From: Desulfobacca acetoxidans
GTDB lineage: Bacteria > Desulfobacterota > Desulfobaccia > Desulfobaccales > 0-14-0-80-60-11
Reading direction: 5' to 3'
Assembly (NCBI GenBank): GCA_022736495.1
Contig: DZCR01000018.1
Coordinates: 1 to 31,500 of the forward strand
DNA: 31,500 nucleotides
Made by a program: the position numbers and the translations under genes. Positions 23,824 to 31,500 of the stretch are shown piece by piece; the stretch's first letter is position 1; each line of letters opens with the position of its first letter. The notes beneath the pieces were generated by a model that was not told where the DNA came from, searched no databases, and saw only the letters and a list, made by a program, of their open reading frames with translations.

Positions 23824-24788
23824 TCCAAAAACCTCTTGAGGCGCGGGAAGCGGCCCCGCACCCAGCCGACCGCGCCGGCGGGCACAAACAGCACGATCAA
23901 CAGCAGAATGACGCCGGCCAGGGCCAGATGCAGGTTTTTAAAGAGCGGGCTGGTAAGCAGATAGCCTCGCAGCCATTGATAACCCGCGGCCCCCGCCAGG
24001 GGACCCATAACGGTCCCCATGCCCCCCAGCATCACCATCACCAGCATCTCAATGGACATGTGAAGTTGAAAGGCATCGCCCGGCTCAATATTGCCGTTCT
24101 TAAAGAAATACAGAGTGCCGATGACCCCGGGAAAGAACGCCGAAACCACATAGGTAATGGTTTTAGACCGGGGGGCCTTAACGCCCATTACCATGGCCGC
24201 GTCTTCGTCTTCCCGGATCGCCATCAAACCCAGGCCGAACCGGGAGTGTTTCACCAGGTAACTCACCAACAACACTACCATAATGGTAATCCACAGGAAA
24301 GTGTAAGTGGTCCACAGGGCCTCGCCAGGTCCGCCGTACTTCTGATAAGCCGAAAAATTGACAGATAGACCGGTGGCGCCGCCATACGGCTCAAAGTTGC
24401 TCACAAAGGCCCGGGCCGCCTCATTAATGCCGATGGTGGCCAGGGCAAAGTAGGCCCCCCGCAGACGCAGGACCGCCAACCCCACCAGGCAGGCAATGAG
24501 GGCCGACAGGAGCCCGCCGCCGATGGCCGCGGCCAATAGGGGCCAGCCCTGTTCGCTGAGCAGGTAGAACCCGGTGTAACCTCCCAGACCGAAAAACACG
24601 ATATGGCCGAAGCTGACGTAGCCGGTGTAGCCCAGGAGGATATTGAGGCTCGAGGCCAGACCCACGGCCATCAGCAGGATAAAGGCCATTTCCCGCATGG
24701 TGTCCTGATGGATGAGCAGGACCACTCCCCCCCACACCAGCACAATGACCAGGGGGAGCCATAATCCGGGTTTTTGCCAGGCCTTCAT
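23820..24788 (-). CDS. livM: Branched-chain amino-acid ABC transporter permease LivM
   Basis: Membrane permease of 322 residues with eight to ten hydrophobic segments. The family's signature stretch LLGYTGYVSFGHIVFFGLGG is present near residues 51-70, and the cytoplasmic EAA-like loop includes SRFGLGLMAIREDEDAAMVMG, which contacts the ATPases. The C-terminus is basic (VRGRFPRLKRF). The start ATG abuts the livH stop with no gap, and the stop overlaps livG. It pairs with LivH to form the channel. Confidence 0.94.
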   Translation of the reverse strand: MKAWQKPGLWLPLVIVLVWGGVVLLIHQDTMREMAFILLMAVGLASSLNILLGYTGYVSFGHIVFFGLGGYTGFYLLSEQGWPLLAAAIGGGLLSALIACLVGLAVLRLRGAYFALATIGINEAARAFVSNFEPYGGATGLSVNFSAYQKYGGPGEALWTTYTFLWITIMVVLLVSYLVKHSRFGLGLMAIREDEDAAMVMGVKAPRSKTITYVVSAFFPGVIGTLYFFKNGNIEPGDAFQLHMSIEMLVMVMLGGMGTVMGPLAGAAGYQWLRGYLLTSPLFKNLHLALAGVILLLIVLFVPAGAVGWVRGRFPRLKRFLE

Positions 24789-25646
24789 TTACTTGGCTCC
24801 AAACAGACCGCTGGGGCGCACCAACAACACCAGCACGAAGAGGCCGAATTCCACCACCGGCACCCAGCTCACCGGCATGAAGGCGGGGACCAGGCCTTCC
24901 AGACCTCCCAGGATGAGGCCGCCCACCAGCGCGCCCAAGGGGTTGCCCAGTCCTCCCAAGACGCAAATCACGAAGGATTTCAATTCGTAGGGGCCGCCAC
25001 TCAAGATGGTAAAGGGAAAAAATGTGGCGATCAGACCGCCGGCCACCGCGGCCAGCATGGTGCCCAGGCCGAAACTCAGGGCTAACACCCGGGAGGATGG
25101 GATGCCCATCAGTTCAGAGGCCATGCGATTGTTGGCCACGGCCCGGATCGCCTTCCCCGGCCGGGTGAAGTAAAGAAAGAGGTAGAGCCCGGCTGTCACT
25201 AAAATGGCCCCAAAGGCTCCCACCAGCCGGCTGGCCGGGAAGATAAGGAAGCCTACCTCCACGGAGCCTAAAGAAAAATCGATGTTTTGCGGCGAAGTGC
25301 TGAAGATGGCGGTGCAAACCCCGATAATGATCATGTTGACCGCGAAAGTGGCCAGCAGGCTGGAGAGATGAGGGGCGTTGATCACCCGGTGGACGGCGAT
25401 GACGTAAATGATAAAGCCCAGGATGAGCCCGGACCCGGCCACGGGAATCAGGGCCAGATAGGGATTCAGCCCTAAATGGGTGAACAGCAGGTAGGTGCCG
25501 AACATCCCCAGGGCGATGACGGGTCCGTGGGCCAGATTGATGACCGTCATCACGCCCCAAATCAGCGTCAGCCCCATGGCAGCTACGCCATAAACGAACC
25601 CTAAGAGAAGTCCGTCCGTCAGGGAAGAAATTAATTGATCGAGCAC
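24789..25646 (-). CDS. livH: Branched-chain amino-acid ABC transporter permease LivH
   Basis: Second permease of the importer. From GTG 25646, set by AGGAG seven bases upstream, the product is 285 residues and starts with LDQLISSLTDGLLLGFVYGV, as in the family. Other family traits are LTLIWGVMTVINLAHGPVIALGM, the coupling-loop motif TRPGKAIRAVANNRMASELMG and the C-terminal LLVRPSGLFG. The frame is open to 25733, but the extra residues are hydrophilic and precede the ribosome site. A 120-base spacer separates it from livK, a usual place for processing or attenuation that lets the binding protein be made in excess. Confidence 0.93.
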   Translation of the reverse strand: MLDQLISSLTDGLLLGFVYGVAAMGLTLIWGVMTVINLAHGPVIALGMFGTYLLFTHLGLNPYLALIPVAGSGLILGFIIYVIAVHRVINAPHLSSLLATFAVNMIIIGVCTAIFSTSPQNIDFSLGSVEVGFLIFPASRLVGAFGAILVTAGLYLFLYFTRPGKAIRAVANNRMASELMGIPSSRVLALSFGLGTMLAAVAGGLIATFFPFTILSGGPYELKSFVICVLGGLGNPLGALVGGLILGGLEGLVPAFMPVSWVPVVEFGLFVLVLLVRPSGLFGAK

Positions 25647-25766
25647 TAAAGAGCTCCTCTTAACACTGCCAGGGCCAGGGACCAGGAGCCGGTTTAGTTC
25701 TAGCTTCTTATCCCTAATCCCTGATCCCCGCATCTAAAAGCCTGCGGCTACAGAGAATAGCTGACC

Positions 25767-27032
25767 CTAACGGGTCGGGCACACGAACGGAGAGGCGGTG
25801 GCCGCAGTTTTGGGCCAGACGATCAGTTTCTCGGGCTTGCCTTGCTTATCCTTCTGCCACTGGATGTAAACCATCTCGTGGCCTTCCTGGAGGCCGTGGT
25901 CCTTGGGACCCGTGGCAAACTTGATATTCCCATAGAAGGTCATGGCGTTCATGGCATCCAGGGCCGCCTTGACTTTGGCCGTATCCGTGGAGCCGGCCTT
26001 TTGAATGGCCTGTTGCAGGATCAAGCCGGCGACGTAACCGCCAGCGCTGTGATAAGAGGGTGACTCGTTGTACTTGGCCTGGTAGGCCTTAATAAATTCG
26101 TCCACAGTGGGGCCAAACCACGCCACTTTCTCTTTTTGGGCCGCTTCCGGGCTGTATTTGACTCCAGGCTCCCACTGGGAGGACCCGATCACGGCGATGC
26201 AGGCCTCACCGAGTTCCGCAAATTTGGGCTCCGGCGGCGCCACCAGCAACGCGATCATTTGGGTGTTGATCTTTTTCTCGTAGAGCTGCCGGGCCAGGGT
26301 GGTGGTATCTGCAAAGTGCCCGCCCCCCATGACGGCATTCACTCCCGCCGGAATTTTATTGATAAACGGAGCAAAATCGGTGGTGCCGGCATCATAGCCC
26401 TCAAAGAGGACCACCTGGTACCCCTTTTTCTCGGCGTAAGTCCGGAGGGCGTTGACTACGTCGGTGGAAAACTTGTCCTTCTCATGAATGATGGCGATTT
26501 TCTTGCCCTGGGGGACCAGCTTGCCCAGGATATCCACCGCGCCGGTGAGATAACGGGAGGCCGGCGTATAAGCTTGATAAACCAGGGTATAGCCTTTCTT
26601 ATAGGTAGAATCCGAGGCCGCGCCGGTGGTGATCATGATTTTGTTGTACTGCTGGGCGATAACCGCAGCGGCGTCGGTCAAGGGGCTGCTGTAAGGGCTG
26701 ATGAGGAAGTCGGCTTTATCCGTACTGATCAGCCGGGTGTAAAGTTCCTGAACCCGCTCCTTCTTGCTTTCATCGTCATAGAACTTGGCGGCCACTTTCA
26801 AGACGGTGCCGCCGGGCAACTTGATGCCGCCGGCGGCATTCACCTGTTCCATCCACAGGTTGAGGCCATTGATCTGACGAATCGCTTCTACATTAAATTT
26901 TCCGGTCTGAGAGGCAGTAAACCCGATGAGGATGGACTTATCGGCGGCTGTGGCCACGGTAGGTTGAGAGATACTGCCCAGCACGAAACCTAAGCCTAAA
27001 ATTAGGATGACAAATATCAGCAGGCGTTTCAT
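25767..27032 (-). CDS. livK: Branched-chain amino-acid ABC transporter substrate-binding protein
   Basis: Periplasmic receptor (421 residues) that delivers substrate to LivHM. The start ATG 27032 is fixed by AGGAGGAG five bases upstream and a signal peptide MKRLLIFVILILGLGFVLGS with cleavage near ATAADKS. The frame is open 34 codons further, but those lack a secretion signal. Family features are ILIGFTASQTGKF at the mature N-terminus, NLWMEQVNAAGGI, the FLISPYSSPLTDAAA hinge region and SPSYHSAGGYVAGLILQQAI. The binding specificity cannot be told; related proteins bind branched-chain amino acids, amides or aromatic acids. Confidence 0.93.
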   Translation of the reverse strand: MKRLLIFVILILGLGFVLGSISQPTVATAADKSILIGFTASQTGKFNVEAIRQINGLNLWMEQVNAAGGIKLPGGTVLKVAAKFYDDESKKERVQELYTRLISTDKADFLISPYSSPLTDAAAVIAQQYNKIMITTGAASDSTYKKGYTLVYQAYTPASRYLTGAVDILGKLVPQGKKIAIIHEKDKFSTDVVNALRTYAEKKGYQVVLFEGYDAGTTDFAPFINKIPAGVNAVMGGGHFADTTTLARQLYEKKINTQMIALLVAPPEPKFAELGEACIAVIGSSQWEPGVKYSPEAAQKEKVAWFGPTVDEFIKAYQAKYNESPSYHSAGGYVAGLILQQAIQKAGSTDTAKVKAALDAMNAMTFYGNIKFATGPKDHGLQEGHEMVYIQWQKDKQGKPEKLIVWPKTAATASPFVCPTR

Positions 27033-27349
27033 ACACTCCTCCTTTTTGGTGTTTGCGGGGAACCGCCCTTTGCCCGGGTGCCCGACATTCGGGACCATAA
27101 ATGGAATAAAAATGCCGAGTTTTATTATAATCATTAATGATGAACTCGCAAAAAAGTCAGTTTTCCCTCCCTGGATGGGAGGCGATACAGGGGAGAGGAA
27201 ATAGGTCTCGGCAAGCGCTTATTATTGCACCCCACCCTAACTTTTTACGAAGCCATCATGAACCGAGCGAAATTTATGGTCAAAGGCGGATCTCAAGCAT
27301 TCAGAATTATCAGACATGCGGCACGCCGGGGGCGGTTTGCCCTCCTGGT
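27033..27349. other. Regulatory region upstream of livK
   Basis: This 317-base gap holds the livK promoter and palindrome (27124-27151). A hairpin CCTCCC/GGGAGG with loop TGGAT (27166-27182) may end transcripts of the lipoprotein gene read in the same direction. I see no gene or RNA in the rest. Confidence 0.45.
27124..27151 (-). promoter_or_regulatory. livK promoter with palindromic operator-like spacer
   Basis: Read on the minus strand, a -35-like TTGCGA (27151-27146) is followed by a 16-base spacer and a perfect TATAAT -10 (27129-27124). The spacer contains the perfect 10-base palindrome TCATTAATGA (27131-27140). The leader to the livK ATG is about 85 bases. The palindrome position suits a repressor site. 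Confidence 0.55.
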
Positions 27350-27862
27350 TCAACGCACGTAGAGGCGGAGAAATTCCAAGCCTTTTTGGGGGGTAACTTG
27401 ACCCTGAAAGTGAAAAGGCACCCTTATCAGACCGCCTAGCACCGCGCCCAGGCGGAAGCCGCCCGCGACCTGGTAGCGCAGCGGCGGCGGCTCCGGATTC
27501 AAGAGCATGGGGAGCATGCCCAGCACCACGGGCAACTGCACCAGGATGGGGACCCGGGCCACCGTTTGTCCATGGGGCGGCAGATGCACCGGTTCTTCGC
27601 CGGAGGCTTGGGCCACGCTTTTGCCCTCCAGCCACAACTCACTGTCGTAGCCCTTCAGGTTCAGGGCCTGGTCGTTGGGATTGGTCAGAAGCAAGGTGAC
27701 GGACACCGGCCAGCCCCGGGAGGTTGGGTGGCCCAAGGCGAGTCCCTGAAAGCTTACTTTGGGTGGCTGGATTTCCCCCTGGGCCAGTTGCCTCACCCCG
27801 CAGGCCGGCAGCACGATGAGCGCTATCATTGCCAGGGCGAGGCGCCGGAAACGGGATGGCAT
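27350..27862 (-). CDS. LEA14-like (LEA type 2) lipoprotein
   Basis: Small lipoprotein of 170 residues with a lipobox VLPAC (lipidated C21) after a basic n-region and hydrophobic core. The mature part resembles the LEA type 2/WHy domain: PKVSFQGLALGHPTSRGWPV, then VTLLLTNPNDQALNLKGYDSE and a late pattern PILVQLPVVLG and VPFHFQG. Such proteins are found across bacteria, archaea and plants and are linked to desiccation or stress, without a defined activity. It is 112 bases downstream of the octahaem cytochrome gene on the same strand, so it might be co-transcribed, but a functional link is not evident. Confidence 0.8.
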   Translation of the reverse strand: MPSRFRRLALAMIALIVLPACGVRQLAQGEIQPPKVSFQGLALGHPTSRGWPVSVTLLLTNPNDQALNLKGYDSELWLEGKSVAQASGEEPVHLPPHGQTVARVPILVQLPVVLGMLPMLLNPEPPPLRYQVAGGFRLGAVLGGLIRVPFHFQGQVTPQKGLEFLRLYVR

Positions 27863-27974
27863 CGGCGCAGTTACTCCTCAAAATGACCGGGGCCATGCGC
27901 CTCAAGGCCATAGCCCCGGGAATTACCCTGGAGTATATCAGATTTTCTCCCTGCGCTCCGCCGCCAAAGTGAAG

Positions 27975-29405
27975 TTATTTCTTGGGCGGCGTTGCAGTCC
28001 AGGGCGGGGTGGTGCTGCCGCCGGCCCCGGGGAAGTTGGGGTAACGGTACGCCTTTTTGTTGTGTTGGATCATGTCCTGCGCGGTTTCCATGATGGCGCA
28101 GAAGCGTTTTTTGCACTCATAAAAGCCATGCCACCAGGTATAGTCCGGGGCCATCATGGCCGCACCCATGCGGGCCCGGCGGCCTTCGTGGTGCCACAGC
28201 TCGTAGAACTCGAATTCCAGGTGCTCATCGAAGTACTTGGTCTTGTCCAGCAGATTCTTGGCGTACAGCTCATCCATTACTGTCTTGACCGGCTTGTAGT
28301 AGACGTCATTGTAATTCAGCACCACTTCATCCAGCTTCCGGTAATGGCCGTCCACCCATTCTTGGGAATGGCACTGGAGGCAGATTTCCTTCATCTTGTT
28401 GCGCTCCACCTCCCAGTTGGTTTTGGCCGGGAACGCGGCGAATTCGGCCGGCCGCACCGTCAATGGCGCCTGCAACTCCCAGGAGAGGCGTTCGGTGACG
28501 TCGTGGGTGCTCAGGGTGGTGCCGGCACCGGACATGTGGCAGGAGGCGCAGGTGGGGCCGCGGTAATCCACGCCAGGGGTCCAGGTGCCCGGGGCCGCTT
28601 CCCAGTTATAGGTGCTGCCAAAGGCCTGATAAATGTCGCCGTGTTTCGATTCGTTATAGATCTCCACCTGGGGATGATCCGGCCCTAAATGGCACTGGCC
28701 GCAGGCTTCCGGCTTGCGGGCATCCATGATGGAAAAGCGGTGCCGGGTATGGCAACTGGTACAACTGCCCAAGCTGCCATCCGGATTGATACGCCCGATC
28801 CCCACGTTGGGCCAGGTCATGGGGTCAGGCTTGCCGTTCGTCATTTTGACCACCGAGCCATGGCAGTTATAGCAACCACTGGCCCGCTCCACGGCGTTGT
28901 TCATGCCGTCTTTGAGCCACAGGTCGATCTTCCAGATGATTTCGTTGGTATGGGCGTGCTTGCTGCGGTTGAACTGGGTCACCTCATCGGGATGGCAGCG
29001 GGAGCAGGTCTTGGGCGACACCACCGCCACCACCGGCACCCGATATTCCGGCGTTCCCCACTTATTGTTGGAGAGTTCATATTGCTTATAGTGGTTAACG
29101 TCGACGCCAGGGTCGGCCGGATCGCCCTGGTGGCAATCCAGGCAGGTGATGTTGGCTACCGCATGGCGGCTCATGGACCAGTCTGTGAAAATCCCGGGGC
29201 TCACCTGCTTATGGCATTCGATGCAGGCTACGGCTTGCTTGGACATGCTGCGCTCGAGGCGAAATTCCTTGACCTTGGGAATATTCACCGCGGCATTGGC
29301 CGGGGGTTTGGCCGGTTTCGGCTGAGCCCAGGCGAGCACCGCCCCGGCCAGCAACAGGCCCGCCAGCCCTCCCATTACCATCCAGAAGACTGTCCTTGCT
29401 TTCAT
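27975..29405 (-). CDS. Octahaem cytochrome c, hydroxylamine oxidoreductase family
   Basis: Periplasmic multihaem enzyme. From ATG 29405 (GGAGG nine bases upstream; GTG 29411 is an alternative) it has a signal peptide (cleavage near LAWAQ) and eight CXXCH motifs, starting at about residues 61 (CIECH), 88 (CLDCH), 134 (CSRCH), 178 (CYNCH), 215 (CTSCH), 235 (CGQCH), 286 (CASCH) and 342 (CLQCH). The C-terminal helix region has APDYTWWHGFYEC, like HAO-family proteins. The gene follows a NapC/NrfH-type tetrahaem gene, the arrangement seen for reductive HAO-like systems in epsilonproteobacteria. Reduction of nitrite or hydroxylamine is inferred; whether the catalytic cross-linked Tyr of oxidative HAO is present needs alignment. 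Confidence 0.88.
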   Translation of the reverse strand: MKARTVFWMVMGGLAGLLLAGAVLAWAQPKPAKPPANAAVNIPKVKEFRLERSMSKQAVACIECHKQVSPGIFTDWSMSRHAVANITCLDCHQGDPADPGVDVNHYKQYELSNNKWGTPEYRVPVVAVVSPKTCSRCHPDEVTQFNRSKHAHTNEIIWKIDLWLKDGMNNAVERASGCYNCHGSVVKMTNGKPDPMTWPNVGIGRINPDGSLGSCTSCHTRHRFSIMDARKPEACGQCHLGPDHPQVEIYNESKHGDIYQAFGSTYNWEAAPGTWTPGVDYRGPTCASCHMSGAGTTLSTHDVTERLSWELQAPLTVRPAEFAAFPAKTNWEVERNKMKEICLQCHSQEWVDGHYRKLDEVVLNYNDVYYKPVKTVMDELYAKNLLDKTKYFDEHLEFEFYELWHHEGRRARMGAAMMAPDYTWWHGFYECKKRFCAIMETAQDMIQHNKKAYRYPNFPGAGGSTTPPWTATPPKK

Positions 29406-29464
29406 CGCCACGCCCCTCCTCGCTGGACTGAAACCTGCTGCACGTTTTTCAGGGAAATTACCAG

Positions 29465-30004
29465 TTATGGCTTACATACCTTATAGTCGTAAACGGCACG
29501 GGCATTGTGGACCAGATTGCGGTGGCAGTCCACGCAACGGAGTTCGTTACCGGGCCGGGGATAGATGACTGCACGGTGCGCCAGCATGGCGCCCCGCTTG
29601 TAGGGCAGATACAGGATATTGCGGTGACACTTCAGGCATTGGTTATTTTTAAAGGAGGCATAAGCCGCTTCCCGGTTTTTTTCATGGTCGTAGGTGGCCT
29701 CGGTAAAGTGCATGAACACATCCTTGATGCCGTGGAAGGTTTTGGCATAGAAAAAACTGAAGGTATCCTGGGGCGCCGGCAAATGGCAGTCCATGCAATC
29801 GGCTACAAACCCCTGGCCGTTGTTGACGTGGGTGGAAGTCTGCCAGGTTTGGTAGGCGAATTGGATTTCATGGCAGGAGGCGCAGAATTGTGGGGTGGAG
29901 GTGCGCACCATGGTGTAATAAGTGAGACTGAACAGAGGAAAGGCGATAATAAGACCACAGAGAATATAGAGGGCAGGGCGCAACCACTTTTTCATGCCAG
30001 TCAC
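29465..30004 (-). CDS. NapC/NirT/NrfH-family tetrahaem quinol dehydrogenase
   Basis: Membrane-anchored electron donor that oxidises menaquinol and passes electrons to a periplasmic cytochrome. The 179-residue product has one N-terminal membrane helix (about 10-30) and four CXXCH motifs at residues 41 (CASCH), 70 (CMDCH), 123 (CLKCH) and 157 (CVDCH), typical of the short NrfH-like branch. The start GTG 30004 has AAAGG upstream; ATG 29995, three codons in, is equally possible. The octahaem gene follows at about 60 bases, so the two proteins very likely form a complex. NrfA-type catalytic genes are not seen, so the partner here is the HAO-like protein. Confidence 0.93.
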   Translation of the reverse strand: MTGMKKWLRPALYILCGLIIAFPLFSLTYYTMVRTSTPQFCASCHEIQFAYQTWQTSTHVNNGQGFVADCMDCHLPAPQDTFSFFYAKTFHGIKDVFMHFTEATYDHEKNREAAYASFKNNQCLKCHRNILYLPYKRGAMLAHRAVIYPRPGNELRCVDCHRNLVHNARAVYDYKVCKP

Positions 30005-30309
30005 GACACCTTTGGCTAAAGAGACGCCCAGCCGGAGGAGGCAAGCGCCGTCCCGTCAGTTACTTTGAGGCGTGATCAGGGTCCACGTCCATCGCATTGC
30101 GTCACCATGAGGGTTCTCCGGCAAGGAAGTTTCAAGGGCAGCGGAATTCTCACGAAGAAACGCACCAGTAACATGATGATTTGTAGAGCAGGCCGGAAGA
30201 CTCTCTCATGTAGAGGCAGGATAAGGCACTCCTCTTTAAAAAGCAATTACTTTTTCAGTGATGCTAACGTTTTTAAGTCCAGGTCAAGGTGGCCGGGATG
30301 AGCGGGAGA
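30005..30309. other. Intergenic region upstream of the cytochrome operon
   Basis: This 305-base gap should carry the promoter of the tetrahaem/octahaem operon. A weak AT-rich inverted repeat (AAAAAG/CTTTTT, about 30236-30257) could be part of the hemW end. A TTGACC (minus strand, about 30290) is a possible -35 but lacks a good -10. No gene is seen. Confidence 0.35.
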
Positions 30310-31413
30310 TCAGGAGGCGGGTTCGTCAGAAAACCTGAGGGGCAGGCCATCGGCCACCACCAGGCCGTGGGCCGTGGCCGTGACCCGGTCGCGGTCCACC
30401 CGGACCAGGCCGCCTTGCACCAGCTCAGCCAGGATGACGTCGCCCCGGGGGTGCTTCCGGATGATCGAAATCGGAACGCCGTCTTGGATGCGGAAGCCCA
30501 GGTAGAGGGTTTCCAGGCGGATTTGCTCCGGGGTCAGGGTTTCTTGCCCTGCGAAAGGCGGCTGACCCGCATTCAGAGCAGTGCAGTATTGGTGCAGCGA
30601 GCGGTGATTCCACCAGCGGCGTTGGCCATCGAAGGAATGGGCCGCCGGACCTAATCCCAGGTAAGGGACGTGGGTCCAGTACTTATGGTTGTGGCGGCAG
30701 AGGTACTCTGCCTCGCGGGCGAAGTTGGCGACCTCGTAGTGAAGATAATCGCGCTGAGTGAGGAACTGGTCGGTGGCCAGAAAAAATTTCCGCTGGCTCT
30801 CTTCAACTAGAGGCATCAGCTCTCCCCGAGCGGCGGCGCGGCCCATGGGGGTATCGTCGGCCAAGGTAAGCTGATAGCAGGAGAGGTGCTCAGGTTTAAA
30901 ACGCAAGGCCGTTTCCAGACTATTGATCCAGGCCTCAGCCGTTTGCCTCGGCAGGCCGTAGATGAGGTCGAGCCCCAGGTTATTAAACCCTGCGGCCCGG
31001 ATGAGTTCGATGGCGGCTCGGGTCTGGCCACCGGTGTGTCGCCTGCCCAAAAACTGCAGTTCCGCCTCATCAAAGGACTGCACCCCCAGGCTCAGGCGAT
31101 TGATGCCCAAGCCGCGCCAGAGATTGAGTTTGGGCACAGTAATGTCGTCGGGGTTGGCTTCGAGGGTTATTTCGCTGTCTAGGGCAAAAGTAAAGTGTTT
31201 ATGCAGAATTTTCAGCAATGCCGCGAAGTGCGCCTCGCTGAGCCATGAGGGGGTGCCGCCCCCCAGGAAGAGGGTGTCGAACGCGGGGAATTGGTGCCGG
31301 TAGAGTTGGGCTTCAGCGTCCAGAGCCGTCAGGAAAGCCAGAACCTGATCAGTTGCGGTAACGGAGTAAAAATCGCAGTAGGGGCATTTGGTCTTGCAAA
31401 AGGGGATGTGCAC
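30310..31413 (-). CDS. hemW: Radical SAM haem chaperone HemW, start uncertain
   Basis: Radical SAM family protein, relative of anaerobic coproporphyrinogen oxidase HemN, now seen as a haem-delivery chaperone. The 367 residues contain the 4Fe-4S motif CKTKCPYCDFYS (C6, C10, C13), LFLGGGTPSWLS, EANPDD, the core LSLGVQSFDEAELQFLGRRH and LGLDLIYGLPRQT, plus the HemW C-terminal domain. GTG 31413 is the first start codon in frame inside the window, but it cuts the conserved GLYVHIPFC strand. The residues before it (ARRPGLY) fit the family, and an ATG at 31436 would join the frame if one base were missing near 31430-31433. Either the start lies outside the window, a non-standard start is used, or there is a frame error. 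A need for haem handling fits the multihaem cytochromes. Confidence 0.9.
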   Translation of the reverse strand: MHIPFCKTKCPYCDFYSVTATDQVLAFLTALDAEAQLYRHQFPAFDTLFLGGGTPSWLSEAHFAALLKILHKHFTFALDSEITLEANPDDITVPKLNLWRGLGINRLSLGVQSFDEAELQFLGRRHTGGQTRAAIELIRAAGFNNLGLDLIYGLPRQTAEAWINSLETALRFKPEHLSCYQLTLADDTPMGRAAARGELMPLVEESQRKFFLATDQFLTQRDYLHYEVANFAREAEYLCRHNHKYWTHVPYLGLGPAAHSFDGQRRWWNHRSLHQYCTALNAGQPPFAGQETLTPEQIRLETLYLGFRIQDGVPISIIRKHPRGDVILAELVQGGLVRVDRDRVTATAHGLVVADGLPLRFSDEPAS

Positions 31414-31458
31414 GTAAAGACCGGGCCTGCGGGCATTATCTCTTCCCGTACCCCTTAG

Positions 31459-31500
31459 AGGGGGTTGGGAGGGGAGGTTGAGGGGAGGGCGGGGGATGGG
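31459..31500 (+). repeat. G-rich tract with G-quadruplex potential
   Basis: The plus strand carries at least five runs of three or more G (GGGGG, GGG, GGGG, GGGG, GGG and more) with spacers of one to seven bases, cut by the window edge. On the minus strand it is a pyrimidine tract just upstream of hemW. Confidence 0.4.

Noticed and set aside
26136..26993. A 285-codon open frame antisense to livK
   Set aside because: The sense strand encodes a clear periplasmic binding protein; the antisense product shows no family features or ribosome site.
27759..29486. Long plus-strand frames opposite the octahaem cytochrome
   Set aside because: Eight CXXCH motifs on the minus strand fix the coding frame, so these are shadows.
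1..31500. tRNA, rRNA, CRISPR array, insertion sequence or phage genes
   Set aside because: No repeated spacer pattern, transposase or integrase motif, or tRNA-like fold was found on reading both strands by eye; a tRNAscan or CRISPR search would settle it.

Overview
The window is GC-rich bacterial chromosome with dense, short-gapped operons and no sign of phage, insertion sequences, CRISPR arrays, tRNA or rRNA. The gene set suggests an anaerobic member of the Desulfobacterota, perhaps near Desulfobacca or the Syntrophobacterales. That placement is inference from gene families: a NapC/NrfH-type tetrahaem cytochrome beside an octahaem hydroxylamine-oxidoreductase-like cytochrome, a DUF3786 iron-sulfur protein, a rhodanese-ferritin fusion, a DsrE-like protein, a LUD protein and a class III PhaEC polyester synthase. 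No 16S or ribosomal protein gene is present to test it.

Layout. 1-2615 (minus): heavy-metal efflux locus with a Cys/His-rich exported protein, a TolC-like outer-membrane channel and the start of a CusB-like adaptor that carries two single-base frame breaks; the RND pump presumably lies beyond the left edge. 2695-5083 (minus): RNase J and a PlsC acyltransferase, overlapping. 5282-7172 (plus): EngB GTPase, then an exported MsrA-MsrB fusion. 7310-10920 (minus): a 50-residue membrane peptide, a YkgJ-type Cys-cluster protein, an M28 peptidase overlapping a LUD protein, and a DsrE-like protein. 11155-11556 (plus): an unrecognised 133-residue protein. 11663-13818 (minus): a two-component pair in which the kinase carries a receiver closely resembling that of its partner regulator. 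14278-15735 (plus): HEAT-TPR protein. 15955-17621 (plus): rhodanese-ferritin fusion plus 4Fe-4S DUF3786 protein. 17800-18753 (minus): DUF523/DUF1722 protein. 19196-22293 (plus): PhaE, PhaC and a double-GAF protein, ending in an intrinsic terminator. 22364-27032 (minus): a complete branched-chain amino-acid ABC transporter, livK-H-M-G-F, with a recognisable promoter. 27350-30004 (minus): LEA14-like lipoprotein, octahaem cytochrome and tetrahaem quinol dehydrogenase. 30310-31413 (minus): HemW, whose start is problematic.

How the parts fit. The tetrahaem/octahaem pair is a likely quinol-to-periplasm electron route for reducing a nitrogen oxide or hydroxylamine. The exported MsrAB, ferritin-like and metal-efflux genes point to oxidative and metal stress defence. 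PhaEC gives carbon storage, and Liv imports amino acids or related acids. I found no clearly new defence or mobile system. The best leads are the kinase/regulator pair with near-duplicate receivers, the rhodanese-ferritin/DUF3786 operon, the Cys-rich protein beside the metal-efflux genes, and a pattern of apparent one-base losses (two in the adaptor, one proposed in hemW) that may be assembly error or real decay.
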